Positions 27,007-35,021 of a DNA stretch of 64,000 nt are shown in pieces (within the stretch, counting starts at the first letter, position 1; each line of letters opens with the position of its first letter). Position numbers and translations under genes: made by a program. Under the pieces are notes generated by a model, which ran no database searches, was not told where the DNA came from, and was given only the letters and a program-made list of their open reading frames with translations. Source of the DNA: Microbacterium esteraromaticum (lineage in GTDB: Bacteria > Actinomycetota > Actinomycetes > Actinomycetales > Microbacteriaceae); NCBI RefSeq assembly GCF_028747645.1, contig NZ_CP118100.1, forward strand, positions 2,294,001 through 2,358,000. Direction: 5' to 3'.

Positions 27007-28333
27007 CGGTGCGATGCCGGCCTGGGCCCGGCGCGATGTCTTCCCCGATGTGACGCCCCGCGGCATCGCATCGTCGATCGCGACGTCCATCCGCGATGAT
27101 GTCATCGCCCCCGGCGAAGCCCTGCCCACGGTGCGCGACCTCGCGGCCGAGCTGCGGGTGAGTCCCTCGACGATCTCTGCGGCCTGGGGCCTGCTCAAGC
27201 GGCGCGGTCTGATCGCCGGTACGGGCAAGTCCGGAGTGCGGGTCACGAGCGCGAGCGGTCAGGTGCGCCGACTCGAGCTGATGTCGACGGTGCCGGGCAC
27301 ACGCGATCTGCGCCTGTTGCATCCGGATGTCTCGCTGCTGCCGGCCCTGGATCAGGCCTTGATCGGGGCCGCGCAGCAACCGAATCTCAACGAGTACTAC
27401 GACTCCCCGATCCTGCCCGAGCTCGAAACGGCCATCGCCCCGACGTGGCCGGTGCGCTCCCATCGCTTCGCCGTGGCGAACGGTGGCGCCGACGCGATCT
27501 GGGCAGTGCTGCACGCACACTCGGTGCCGGGTGACCGTGTTGTCGTCGAGATGCCCACGCAGCCGCAGCTGATCAGCCTGATGGTCGATCTCGGGCTGAG
27601 CATCGTGCCGGTGCCGTACGGGCCCGACGGTCTCGACGAGCGTGCGCTGCGCGATGCGCTGCAGACGCTGCCCGCCGCGGTGTTCCTGCAACCGCGTTCA
27701 CAGGCGCCGACCGGGCGTTCGATGACGCGCGAGAACCGCGACCGCATCGTCTCGCACATGAGCGGACGCCACCAGCCCCTGGTGATCGAATACGACGACC
27801 TCGGGCCGCTCTCGCGCCGCGAATACTGGTCGACGGCCGAGCTGCGCCCCGCGCACACGGTCGTCATCCGCTCGTACGAGAAGTCGTACGGTCCCGACCT
27901 GCGTCTGGCGGTCATCGGCGGACCCGACGAGGTCATCCAGCGCGCGCACGCCGAGATCCGTCTCACCCGACAGTGGACCTCGCGTATTCTGCAGTCGGCC
28001 CTGCTGTGGATGCTGCGCGACGGCGCCACAGAACAGCAGGTGCAGCGCGCGCGCGCCGAGTACGGGGCGCGTCTCGACGCCTTCACCGAGGCATTGCGCG
28101 CGCGAGGTGTCGATGTCGACTCCGACGACGGGTTCTGCGCATGGGTGCCGGTGCACGACGAAGGGCGCACGATCGAGGCACTCGCACTGCAGGGCGTCGT
28201 CGCACTGCGCGGCGAGTCGTCCTGGTCGGCCCCCAACCCGCCGCACGTGCGCATCGCCACGTCACGCCTCCCGGTCGAGGATGCCGCCGCGATCGCTGAT
28301 GCGCTGGTGCGCACCGGTGAGGTGACGCGATGA
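26996..28333 (+). CDS. MocR-type regulator (GntR HTH plus aminotransferase domain)
   Basis: 445 residues. The N-terminal GntR winged helix (about 15-85) shows TPRGIASSIATSIRDDVIAPGEALPTVRDLA and the VSPSTISAAWGLLKRRGLI recognition helix. The large C-terminal class I aminotransferase domain has a PLP lysine at Lys296 in SYEKSYGPDLRL. MocR proteins sense PLP-amine adducts and control transport or catabolism of amino compounds. It overlaps genes on both sides. A likely target is the divergent region at 25108-25493, tying the transporter to the hydrolase operon. Confidence 0.88.
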   Translation: MTGNGAMPAWARRDVFPDVTPRGIASSIATSIRDDVIAPGEALPTVRDLAAELRVSPSTISAAWGLLKRRGLIAGTGKSGVRVTSASGQVRRLELMSTVPGTRDLRLLHPDVSLLPALDQALIGAAQQPNLNEYYDSPILPELETAIAPTWPVRSHRFAVANGGADAIWAVLHAHSVPGDRVVVEMPTQPQLISLMVDLGLSIVPVPYGPDGLDERALRDALQTLPAAVFLQPRSQAPTGRSMTRENRDRIVSHMSGRHQPLVIEYDDLGPLSRREYWSTAELRPAHTVVIRSYEKSYGPDLRLAVIGGPDEVIQRAHAEIRLTRQWTSRILQSALLWMLRDGATEQQVQRARAEYGARLDAFTEALRARGVDVDSDDGFCAWVPVHDEGRTIEALALQGVVALRGESSWSAPNPPHVRIATSRLPVEDAAAIADALVRTGEVTR

Positions 28334-29133
28334 GGTTCGGAACCGGTACCGCACTCGTGAAGGACCCGCGGTTCAGCTGGTGGAGCGCCGTGCCGGAGTC
28401 GCCCTGTGGGGCGGTTGCGGTGCTCATCCATGGCAGTGATCGCGATCCGGTCGGCATGCGCCGGGAGTTCCTCGACTGGGCGGAGCGCACCGGCACTGCG
28501 CTGCTGGCACCGTTGTTCCCCGCCGGCGTGCCCGATGCGGGCGACGCGAACGGGTACAAGCAGCTGCGGTCGGGTGACACGCACTTCGATGACGTTCTGC
28601 AGTGGACGCTCGACGCCTTCATCGAACGGGAGCTGTTGGACGTCGACCGGCTCGAGCTGTTCGGGTTCTCGGGTGGCGCCCAGTTCGCCCATCGGCTGGC
28701 CCTCGTGCATCCCTCGGATTGGTCGGCGGCGGCGTTCGCGGCCCCCGGAAACGTGACCCTGCTGGGTTCCGAGCATGCCTGGTGGCCGGGCGTGGGCGAC
28801 TTCGCCACGGTGTTCGGGCGTGAGCGCGATCACGCCCGGCTCCAGGCGTTGCCGGTGCACGTCTTGGTCGGAGCAGACGACGACGGCTCCGGCGTCATCC
28901 ACGTCGGCGAGCATGAGCCCCGCTGGCGGGCCGGCGCCAACGACGCCGGCAGCACGCGCGTCGACCGCGCCCGCCACCTGGCACAGAACTGGCACGAGCA
29001 CGGCGTACCGGCGACGTTCGAGATCGTCGCCGGTGCCGCGCACGACCTTGCACCTCTCGCACCCCAAGCACAGGCGTTCTTCGACCGCGTCCGCCGGGCC
29101 GACGACTTCTCCGACGCCCGGGAAGGGAACTGA
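28330..29133 (+). CDS. Alpha/beta hydrolase (esterase-like)
   Basis: 267 residues. The nucleophile elbow is GFSGGAQFAHR with Ser114. The oxyanion region is VLIHGSDRDPVG, and the likely catalytic histidine lies in GAAHDL near residue 238. The pattern is that of predicted esterases/dienelactone-hydrolase-like proteins of the alpha/beta fold. The ATG overlaps the MocR stop (ATGA at 28330). Presumed cytosolic: no signal peptide. Substrate unknown but should be an intermediate of the cluster. Confidence 0.8.
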   Translation: MRFGTGTALVKDPRFSWWSAVPESPCGAVAVLIHGSDRDPVGMRREFLDWAERTGTALLAPLFPAGVPDAGDANGYKQLRSGDTHFDDVLQWTLDAFIERELLDVDRLELFGFSGGAQFAHRLALVHPSDWSAAAFAAPGNVTLLGSEHAWWPGVGDFATVFGRERDHARLQALPVHVLVGADDDGSGVIHVGEHEPRWRAGANDAGSTRVDRARHLAQNWHEHGVPATFEIVAGAAHDLAPLAPQAQAFFDRVRRADDFSDAREGN

Positions 29134-29134
29134 C

Positions 29135-30115
29135 ATGACTACTCATACCGCCGCAGACGTCGAGATCACCGAAGGACGCTTCTCGTGGCATGCCGGCAGC
29201 ACGTACTACCGCGTCGCCCGCCCCTCCGACGGGTCGCCCGATGCGGACGGCTCGGCTGTGCCGTTGCTCGCCGTGCACGGCGGACCGGGCTGCACGCACG
29301 ACTACCTGCTGAGCCTCGACGACCTCGCCGGGCAGCGCACCGTCGTGTACTACGACCAACTGGGCAGCGGGCGCTCGACGCATCTTCCCGATGCGCCGAG
29401 TGACTTCTGGACCGTTGAACTCTTCTTGCAAGAGCTCGAGCTGTTGCTGCGCCACCTCGGCATCACCGAGTACGACCTGCTGGGGCAGTCGTGGGGCGGA
29501 ATGCTGGGGTCAGAGCATGCCGTTCGGCGCCCGCGCGGACTGCGGCGCCTGATCATCGCCGACTCCCCCGCGTCGATGCCGCAATGGCGTGCGGCAGCCG
29601 TCGAGCTTCGCAATGCGCTCCCGGGTTCGGCGGGCGAGGTCATCGCCCGGCACGAGGCGGCGGGCGACTTCACATCAGCGGAGTACGCCGCAGCATCCGA
29701 TGTGTTCTACGCGCACCACGTGTGCCGGATCTCTCCGCTGCCCGGTCCGGTGCAGCGCACATTCGATCTGCTGGCCGAGGATCCGACGGTGTATCACGCG
29801 ATGAACGGCCCGAGCGAGTTCATGGTCATCGGCTCGCTCCGCGAGTGGTCGGTGATCGACCGCCTCGATCGCATCGACGTGCCCACCCTCGTCATCAACG
29901 GCGCGTACGACGAGGCGACGGATGCTGTCGTGCGCCCGTTCGTCGAGCTCATCCCGCACGCCGAATGGGTGCGGTTCGACCAGTCGAGCCACATGCCCCA
30001 CTGGGAGGAGCGGAACGAGTTCATGCGGGTCGTCAGCGCGTTCCTCAACCGGGTGGTACGAGACGACCGAGTCATCGTCACCCAAGACAGCAACGGGCAC
30101 GACCGCACCGACTAG
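29135..30115 (+). CDS. Proline iminopeptidase-family alpha/beta hydrolase
   Basis: 326 residues, peptidase family S33-like. HGGPGCTHDYLLSL (oxyanion region), YYDQLGSGRST (the DQxGxGxS signature of proline iminopeptidases and tricorn-interacting factor F1) and the nucleophile Ser119 in GQSWGGMLG are all present; the catalytic His is in SSHMPHWE. Removes N-terminal residues, often proline, from small peptides, or acts on related amides. A GGAAGGGA ribosome site precedes the ATG at 29135. Last gene of the operon; its TAG is in the loop of a terminator hairpin. Confidence 0.88.
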   Translation: MTTHTAADVEITEGRFSWHAGSTYYRVARPSDGSPDADGSAVPLLAVHGGPGCTHDYLLSLDDLAGQRTVVYYDQLGSGRSTHLPDAPSDFWTVELFLQELELLLRHLGITEYDLLGQSWGGMLGSEHAVRRPRGLRRLIIADSPASMPQWRAAAVELRNALPGSAGEVIARHEAAGDFTSAEYAAASDVFYAHHVCRISPLPGPVQRTFDLLAEDPTVYHAMNGPSEFMVIGSLREWSVIDRLDRIDVPTLVINGAYDEATDAVVRPFVELIPHAEWVRFDQSSHMPHWEERNEFMRVVSAFLNRVVRDDRVIVTQDSNGHDRTD

Positions 30116-30124
30116 GTCGGTGCG
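30104..30124 (+). terminator. Hairpin with stop codon in the loop
   Basis: Perfect 9-bp stem (30104-30112 with 30116-30124). The 3-nt loop is the TAG stop codon of the S33 hydrolase gene. Ends the rightward catabolic operon; the next gene is convergent. Confidence 0.65.
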
Positions 30125-30166
30125 ACGTACCGCTCTTTCCCAACGGAGAGGGCGCGGGGCACCAGA

Positions 30167-31261
30167 TCAGGTGGCACCAATGTAGTTGCGTTGCTCGACA
30201 AGAGGACAGGTGAAGACGTCGCGCTCGCCCAATCCGACCTTGTTGATGTAGCGGATGACGATGGCGTAGGCGGCGAAAAGCCCGGTCTGTGTGTACGGCA
30301 CGCCCACTCGGCGGCAGTACTCGGCGATCACCGGTGCGGCCCTTCTCAACTGAGGGCGCGGCATCGAAGGAAAGAGGTGGTGCTCAATCTGGTAGTTCAA
30401 GCCGCCCATGAGGAAATCGAGCACGCGGGTCCCCCGGATGCTCCGGCTCATCATCACCTGCCGACGCAAGAAGTCGAGCTTCATGTTTCGCGGGACGATC
30501 GGCATGCCCTTGTGGTTGGGAGCAAAGGCGATCCCCATATGGAATCCGAACACGCCAAGTTGCACGGCGAGGAAAGCCGCAGCGATACCGGGAGAGAGCA
30601 CCAGGAACACGAGCGTGATGAAGCCGACCAGCCGGATACAGAGGAACACGATCTCGACGGTGCGGTGTTCGAGGCGACCCCGCGAGAGCACCCGGCGCAC
30701 GCTGGAGGCATGTAGCGAGACACCTTCGAACAGCAGAATGGGGAAGAACAGGATCCCCTGGTGCGCCCTCAGCCACGTGAGGACGCGTCCGAACTCACGC
30801 TGTGCGGTCTCTGTCGTCACCGCGATGACGGGTAGCTCGATGTCGGGGTCAGCGCCGAGCTTATTGGGGTTCGCATGGTGACGGGTGTGTTTGTGCTGCC
30901 ACCACCCGTAGCTCATCCCAACCAGCAGATCGCCCAGGATCAGACTGATCCAGTTGTTCCAGCGTCCAGAGACGAAGATCTGCCGATGCGCGGCATCGTG
31001 TCCGAGAAATGCTGTCTGAGTGAACAGGAACGCCAGGAGGACCGCGGTGAAAAGTTGCCACCATGTGTCGCCGACCCAGACGAAGACGACCAGCGCAACC
31101 AACAATGCGAGCGTGAGCAGGATGATCTTGCTCCAGTAGTACCCATAGCGCCGACGCATCAAGCCGCTGTTGCGGATCTGCAAGGCGAGTGGGGTGAAGA
31201 GGTTTGGCTCAGTGGCCGCGCCGCCCTTCGCTCTGGGGGTAGTGCTCCGTACGCCGCCCAT
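30167..31261 (-). CDS. Fatty acid desaturase, front-end type (paralogue 2)
   Basis: 364 residues. Histidine boxes HDAAHR, HTRHHANPN and QIEHHLFP, the last with the front-end-type glutamine. Four or more membrane helices, including IILLTLALLVALVVFVWV and IVFLCIRLVGFITLVFLVL. Clearly related to the desaturase at 11780-12934: the segments around HTRHH, PNHKGMPI and EHHLFPSM are shared. A GGAAGG ribosome site precedes the ATG. It is the last of three closely spaced minus-strand genes. GC content is lower and codon use looser than in paralogue 1, which suggests separate acquisition rather than a recent local duplication. Confidence 0.9.
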   Translation of the reverse strand: MGGVRSTTPRAKGGAATEPNLFTPLALQIRNSGLMRRRYGYYWSKIILLTLALLVALVVFVWVGDTWWQLFTAVLLAFLFTQTAFLGHDAAHRQIFVSGRWNNWISLILGDLLVGMSYGWWQHKHTRHHANPNKLGADPDIELPVIAVTTETAQREFGRVLTWLRAHQGILFFPILLFEGVSLHASSVRRVLSRGRLEHRTVEIVFLCIRLVGFITLVFLVLSPGIAAAFLAVQLGVFGFHMGIAFAPNHKGMPIVPRNMKLDFLRRQVMMSRSIRGTRVLDFLMGGLNYQIEHHLFPSMPRPQLRRAAPVIAEYCRRVGVPYTQTGLFAAYAIVIRYINKVGLGERDVFTCPLVEQRNYIGAT

Positions 31262-31288
31262 GATTGACCTTCCTTCGGAAGCCCCCGG

Positions 31289-31789
31289 TCATGACGTGGA
31301 GGAGGCTCCCCCCTCGTTATCCCAAACCTGGATCGGTCTTGCCTGGACAGGACCAGGTTCGAACACGACGGTGCCTGCGAGCGCCGCGACGGCGGCCGCA
31401 CGCTTCAGCTCGCGACGCGCCAGGGTCTTCGCTTCGGCGGCAGCAGTAGCCCTCAGACCCGAGGAGAGCACCGCGACCTCTGCGAGGTAGTTCGCGATGA
31501 CCCGCGACAACCCCGAGTTGAGTTCCTCCAGGTTCGTGTTGCGAATCTCAAGACGGCGATCCGATACGTGCAGAGCCACCCCGGGAAACCCCTGCTCTTC
31601 GAGGAACCGGCGCGTGTCCTCGCTCTCGATGGCGGCCACTTCATCCCGCTCTAGCTTGCGGGTGAACACCGCCTCGACGGTATACCTGGCCGGCGCGGCC
31701 GAAGTCATCAACGACGCCGGTAATGATCCCACCAGAACCTGCTGCACACCAAGCGGCCCCGGTTCGTTGGCGCTGGACGAACCGCTCAT
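31289..31789 (-). CDS. Hypothetical protein linked to desaturase 2
   Basis: 166 residues, family not recognised. After a Ser-rich N-terminus there is an alpha/beta segment YTVEAVFTRKLERDEVAAIESEDTRRFLEEQGF and VALHVSDRRLEIRNTNLEEL, followed by a helical part rich in alanine and a Trp-containing acidic tail. No signal peptide; one hydrophobic stretch (AAAVAALAGTVVFEPGPV) could be a membrane edge. A GAGGAGGG ribosome site supports the start. It ends 28 bp before the desaturase and probably belongs to its operon. Confidence 0.7.
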   Translation of the reverse strand: MSGSSSANEPGPLGVQQVLVGSLPASLMTSAAPARYTVEAVFTRKLERDEVAAIESEDTRRFLEEQGFPGVALHVSDRRLEIRNTNLEELNSGLSRVIANYLAEVAVLSSGLRATAAAEAKTLARRELKRAAAVAALAGTVVFEPGPVQARPIQVWDNEGGASSTS

Positions 31790-31794
31790 CTCTC

Positions 31795-31956
31795 TCACCC
31801 TCCTCGCGCGCGATTGCGACGCACAAGCCCGAACACGATCGTCCCGAACGCGAGGATCAGGCCGATCACGCCGAGCCAGAACAGCCCCTCGAAGGCGAAC
31901 CCCACCACCGCGAGCACAGCCCACGCGATGAGAAGCACTACAATCACCGTCCACAT
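31795..31956 (-). CDS. Small two-helix membrane protein
   Basis: 53 residues. Two hydrophobic helices (VIVVLLIAWAVLAVVGFAF and FWLGVIGLILAFGTIVFGLV) and a basic tail RRNRARGG. Resembles small hydrophobic actinobacterial proteins seen beside lipid genes. The start at 31956 is chosen because it leads directly into helix 1; a longer in-frame start exists at 32013, and GTG is possible three codons earlier. First gene of the desaturase-2 group. Confidence 0.6.
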   Translation of the reverse strand: MWTVIVVLLIAWAVLAVVGFAFEGLFWLGVIGLILAFGTIVFGLVRRNRARGG

Positions 31957-32170
31957 GTTGCTCACGCTACGCCTAGCGAGTGCTATCCGATAGACCAAGT
32001 TCAGACCCCCCACCCCCTGGAGAGGACTGAGGAATCCGTATCTCAGCGGGGCTTGCCACCCAACGACTGCGCTGCGCTGGTGATCGAGTTCGGTACGTGC
32101 GTTCTCTGCTGTTCATCCTGCTGGCGCGCTTCCTGTGTGCGTGTATATGTTGAGCGCGTACGGTCAGGAG

Positions 32171-32425
32171 ATGAACGCAGACAAGCGCCCCGAAGAAGAG
32201 GCAGACGAACGGGCGAAAGAACAGCAAACTGACGGTGACAGCGGCGGTATCGCCGCGTCCGAGGAAGCATCGAAACGCAGCGCGCGGTGGGAGCAAGCCG
32301 TCGGTCAGCATTGGCATCCGTACGTTGCGACCCCCGCATCCCAGGACCGTGCAGACGAGGCGAAACGATCACGCGCGTCGAAACCACATGACATTCCTTC
32401 TCAGCAGCCCGATCCTCGCGGCTGA
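32171..32425 (+). CDS. Possible small acidic hydrophilic protein
   Basis: 84 residues starting MNADKRPEEEADERAKEQ, rich in Glu, Asp, Lys and Gln, with HWHPYV in the middle. No family recognised. AGGAG is directly in front of the ATG with no spacing, which is poor for translation. It could be a real small protein or chance; the opposite strand has an overlapping frame with no better support. Confidence 0.3.
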   Translation: MNADKRPEEEADERAKEQQTDGDSGGIAASEEASKRSARWEQAVGQHWHPYVATPASQDRADEAKRSRASKPHDIPSQQPDPRG

Positions 32426-32600
32426 GCGGTTTGAAGCGCCCTGAGTTTGTTGAAGGCTCCTGACCTCGGAGACGAGGCGGAGACTGCGCCGAAGGAGCTG
32501 GCGAATGGGCAGCCGACGATGCGTCGCCACTCGGAGGAGGAGAAGGCCGCCGCGGCGCGGGCGGTGAGAACGCTGCGGGTGGAGCTCGACCGTTGCTACT
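32423..32600 (+). mobile_element. IS3-family remnant (left end plus start of orfA)
   Basis: The stretch from about 32430 (tttgaagcgccctgagtttg, then ggctcctgacctcggagacgagg) looks like the leader found before orfA in actinobacterial IS3 elements. It is followed by a frame reading MRRHSEEEKAAAARAVRTLRVEL, the N-terminal helix of IS3 OrfA (an HTH_Tnp_1-like start). After this the similarity stops: the usual HTH core and all of orfB (DDE) are missing. A truncated, inactive copy. Confidence 0.5.
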
Positions 32601-32787
32601 GGTTCGAGTGGGATGTGAGAGTTTCATCGAAGAATCACACGGTGACCGCGTGTACGTCAGGAGCGACGGGCCAGGTCACCGCGCGCTAAACACTACGCAG
32701 GACTCAACTCGACATGTGAGAAGCACCTCTTCTGGCGCGAGCCGCACTCGTCGCGCTGCTCGAAGAGCAGAAGTACTGCTCGGGAAG

Positions 32788-33570
32788 TCAGATGCTGTCC
32801 AGCACCTTTCGGGCGGTCTCCTCAGGTTGCAGGAATGGGAAGAGATGCCCAGCCCCGTCGATCGACAGCAGCCTTGTGTTTCCAGGATTGCTGGCGGCCA
32901 GCTGTTCTCCATTGGCGGGCGGAGCGATCTGGTCTCGCGTCCCCTGGATGATCAGCGCTTTGGCGCCGGGGCGGATCGGCGCCCATTCCTCCTGCGGTGT
33001 GGCAAGGTTCGCAGTCCGCTGGACCGCGCCTAACCCGGGATCGCGCGCCTCCTTGATAGCGTGCCACGCTGCGACGGCATCGCCTGGGTCACCGACCATG
33101 TAGATCATGGCGGCTTCCGCTTCGGAGTCGGTGACGTCTGAGAACGCAATCCGAAGCGCCTCCTGCGCCTCTGCTGAGGGGGTGACGGTACCACCCGCGG
33201 CGAGCAAAATGAGTCCGTGAACCCGGCCGGGAAAGTCCAACGCCACCGTCCGCGCCACCCGATTGCCGAAAGCGTGTCCAGCGATCCAGCTCGGGGGTAG
33301 TTCGAGGCGCGCCATGACCGCCGCCACCTCATCCGCGAATGTGTGCATCGTCACGGCACGACCGTCGCCCTCGGCCCGAGTGCCGCGCGCTTCGATCCGT
33401 ACCACTCGATGTCCGGCCTGAACCAGGCGGTTCGCGAGCGGGATGAGGTACGACGAGTTCAGGCTACCCCCGGGCAACAGCACGATTGGGACCCGGTCCG
33501 CGCCTACCTCGGGACTGTCGTCGTAGAAGAGCGTTCCCCTAGTTTTCTCGTGCGATCTGCCGTCGTTCAC
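32788..33570 (-). CDS. Alpha/beta hydrolase-fold protein lacking the serine nucleophile
   Basis: 260 residues, GTG start after a GGGGG ribosome site. Fold landmarks are present: PIVLLPGGSLNSSYLIPLANRLVQAGH, the elbow strand-turn-helix and SIDGAGHLFPF with the histidine. But the elbow reads GHAFGN, with alanine where the catalytic serine normally stands. Such GHAFG proteins may bind ligand without hydrolysis or use another chemistry. It lies 79 bp behind the SDR gene on the same strand, so both are probably co-expressed. Confidence 0.75.
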   Translation of the reverse strand: MNDGRSHEKTRGTLFYDDSPEVGADRVPIVLLPGGSLNSSYLIPLANRLVQAGHRVVRIEARGTRAEGDGRAVTMHTFADEVAAVMARLELPPSWIAGHAFGNRVARTVALDFPGRVHGLILLAAGGTVTPSAEAQEALRIAFSDVTDSEAEAAMIYMVGDPGDAVAAWHAIKEARDPGLGAVQRTANLATPQEEWAPIRPGAKALIIQGTRDQIAPPANGEQLAASNPGNTRLLSIDGAGHLFPFLQPEETARKVLDSI

Positions 33571-33649
33571 GGCGTTCCCCCTTGTGTTCCAGAAGGCCGG
33601 CCGCAGAGATCAATGTCCCGGCCCCCGCACAAGAAACCGCCGGACCCAC

Positions 33650-34417
33650 TCACTTCTCGCGGCCTCTCCGGCCTGCCGCCAGATCACCGGTCAGATCGGA
33701 AAGGTCGTTGCCCTCGAACATCGGATAAACCCGCCCGCGCGACCAGACCGCGCCGGTGTCCCCGCCAGGGTCGAGAGTCGCAAGCATCTTGAAGGTGTCG
33801 TACTCCTGGTCGGGCGCGCCCAGATGCGAGGGATCCCCGAGTGCGCCGTCCTTGGTCATCCCTGTCAGAGACATCCCCGGGAAGAGCGCATTGATGCAGA
33901 TACCCGCGTCCTTGTTTTCGGCCGCCGCAACTCTGTTGAGTACCCACATCGCGGCCTTGGCCGCACCGTAGGCAGAGGTGTTCGGTGTCCCAGTTTCGGC
34001 GACTCGCGAGATCACGTTGAGAATGTTCCCCGACCCCTGGGGACGCATGTGCTCCAGGGACGCCTTCATGCCATAGAAGCAGCCGTTGACGTGGATGGAC
34101 TGAAGCAGCGCGAATTTCGCGGGGTCAGTGTCTACGAGAAGAGTATTGAGCGCGATTCCGGCACAGTTGACGTAGACGTCGAGCTTGCCCGTTCGGTCAA
34201 CTGCGAACTGGACGGACGCGCGGACCTGCTCCCAGGAACTGACGTCGGCGTGGGTAGTGAGGATGCCTTCGATGCCTTCCAGCGCCGCCAGTCCTTGGTC
34301 GTTGATATCGGTGGCGACAACAAGGGCTCCATCTGCGGCGAACCTCTTCGCGATGGCCCGCCCAATGCCGCTTCCACCACCTGTGATGACGATGGTCTTG
34401 CCTTCGATGCTCCCCAT
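33650..34417 (-). CDS. SDR-family oxidoreductase
   Basis: 255 residues, classical short-chain dehydrogenase. TGGGSGIGRAIAKRF (nucleotide binding), ADVSSW, NCAG (for NNAG), a serine in NVISRVAE and the catalytic YGAAK (Tyr and Lys). The substrate-binding helix following LFPGMSLTGMTKDG is of normal length. Cofactor preference: TDIN after strand 2 has an acidic residue, pointing to NAD(H). Paired with the alpha/beta-hydrolase-like gene downstream. Substrate unknown. Confidence 0.88.
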   Translation of the reverse strand: MGSIEGKTIVITGGGSGIGRAIAKRFAADGALVVATDINDQGLAALEGIEGILTTHADVSSWEQVRASVQFAVDRTGKLDVYVNCAGIALNTLLVDTDPAKFALLQSIHVNGCFYGMKASLEHMRPQGSGNILNVISRVAETGTPNTSAYGAAKAAMWVLNRVAAAENKDAGICINALFPGMSLTGMTKDGALGDPSHLGAPDQEYDTFKMLATLDPGGDTGAVWSRGRVYPMFEGNDLSDLTGDLAAGRRGREK

Positions 34418-34587
34418 CTGGTCCCCACTTTCGCCCTTTTGCGATCGGACCTTCTCAGCTGATCAGCTTCAGTGGTGCATGTCAACCGTTCCTCGGCGAC
34501 AGACACCCACGCCGCTCAAGCTGGAGGAGTAGCGTGAGCGACACACAGCAACATTCTTCGAGGCCGATCTGCTCGGGCAAGCTTCTG

Positions 34588-34622
34588 TGTGTGCGGCGCC
34601 ACGCTCCGTGGCGCCGCACACA
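34588..34622. repeat. Strong hairpin / element-end candidate
   Basis: A 16-bp perfect stem with CTC loop: arms 34588-34603 and 34607-34622, core GTGCGGCGCCAC. The same 12-mer GTGCGGCGCCAC recurs at 39630-39641. It could be a terminator left from a former nrd-side copy or part of a recombination site. Confidence 0.5.
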
Positions 34623-34719
34623 ACTGTGCGGCGTCACCATACTTGGCGCTGATACCGCACAGTTGGCTCAAGTCCTGGCTGAAGTCACGCCGGCCACCAT
34701 CTAGGCGCTTGCGTCACAG

Positions 34720-34730
34720 AAGTTGGCACA
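34720..34730 (+). repeat. Inverted repeat, left copy
   Basis: AAGTTGGCACA, the exact reverse complement of TGTGCCAACTT at 39612-39622. Both lie in non-coding DNA at the edges of the RHS region. Confidence 0.5.
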
Positions 34731-35021
34731 GTTTTTGAAACTATCCAACTGTCCGCCGTCCTCTCGCGATGTCCCACATCCTCAGCACAGCGTCCCAGGT
34801 CCATAAACTGTCTGTTGCTGAGGCCTGCGGAAGAACGCAGCTAAAGTGCCGGTGCGCTTCAATCGTGCGCTCGAGGAGCTCGTCACGTTGCCCGCCAAGT
34901 CGCGCGTGTACTCACGGCTCGCGACACAGTGTCCTGTGTTGGCAAACACGGCATTGTCGAGCACATTCGTCACATCCCGGTCGCCGGATCATAACTAGAA
35001 CAACCGTCGACAGGCAGCGAA

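Larger units (their letters stand above)
32014..32787. other. Gene-poor stretch with mobile-element debris
   Basis: No well-supported long gene. It holds a weak small plus-strand frame (32171-32425) and an IS3-type remnant (about 32423-32600). The remainder, including 32600-32787, has short mixed frames on both strands and no motif that could be named. Confidence 0.5.
34418..35021. other. Non-coding 604-bp stretch with hairpins and repeat
   Basis: No supported gene. It contains a perfect 16-bp-stem hairpin with 3-nt loop at 34588-34622, an AACTGTGCGG/CCGCACAGTT inverted pair at 34622-34631 and 34655-34664, and AAGTTGGCACA at 34720-34730. The last is matched in inverted form at 39612-39622. 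From 34740 to 35021 nothing could be identified. Confidence 0.6.

Noticed and set aside
34588..34664. Integron attC site or CRISPR-like repeats
   Set aside because: The inverted pairs are unique stems, not a direct-repeat array, and no integrase or cas gene is nearby.
34769..35021. Short plus- and minus-strand frames behind the second immunity gene
   Set aside because: Cys/Arg/Ser-rich translation without motif; treated as non-coding.
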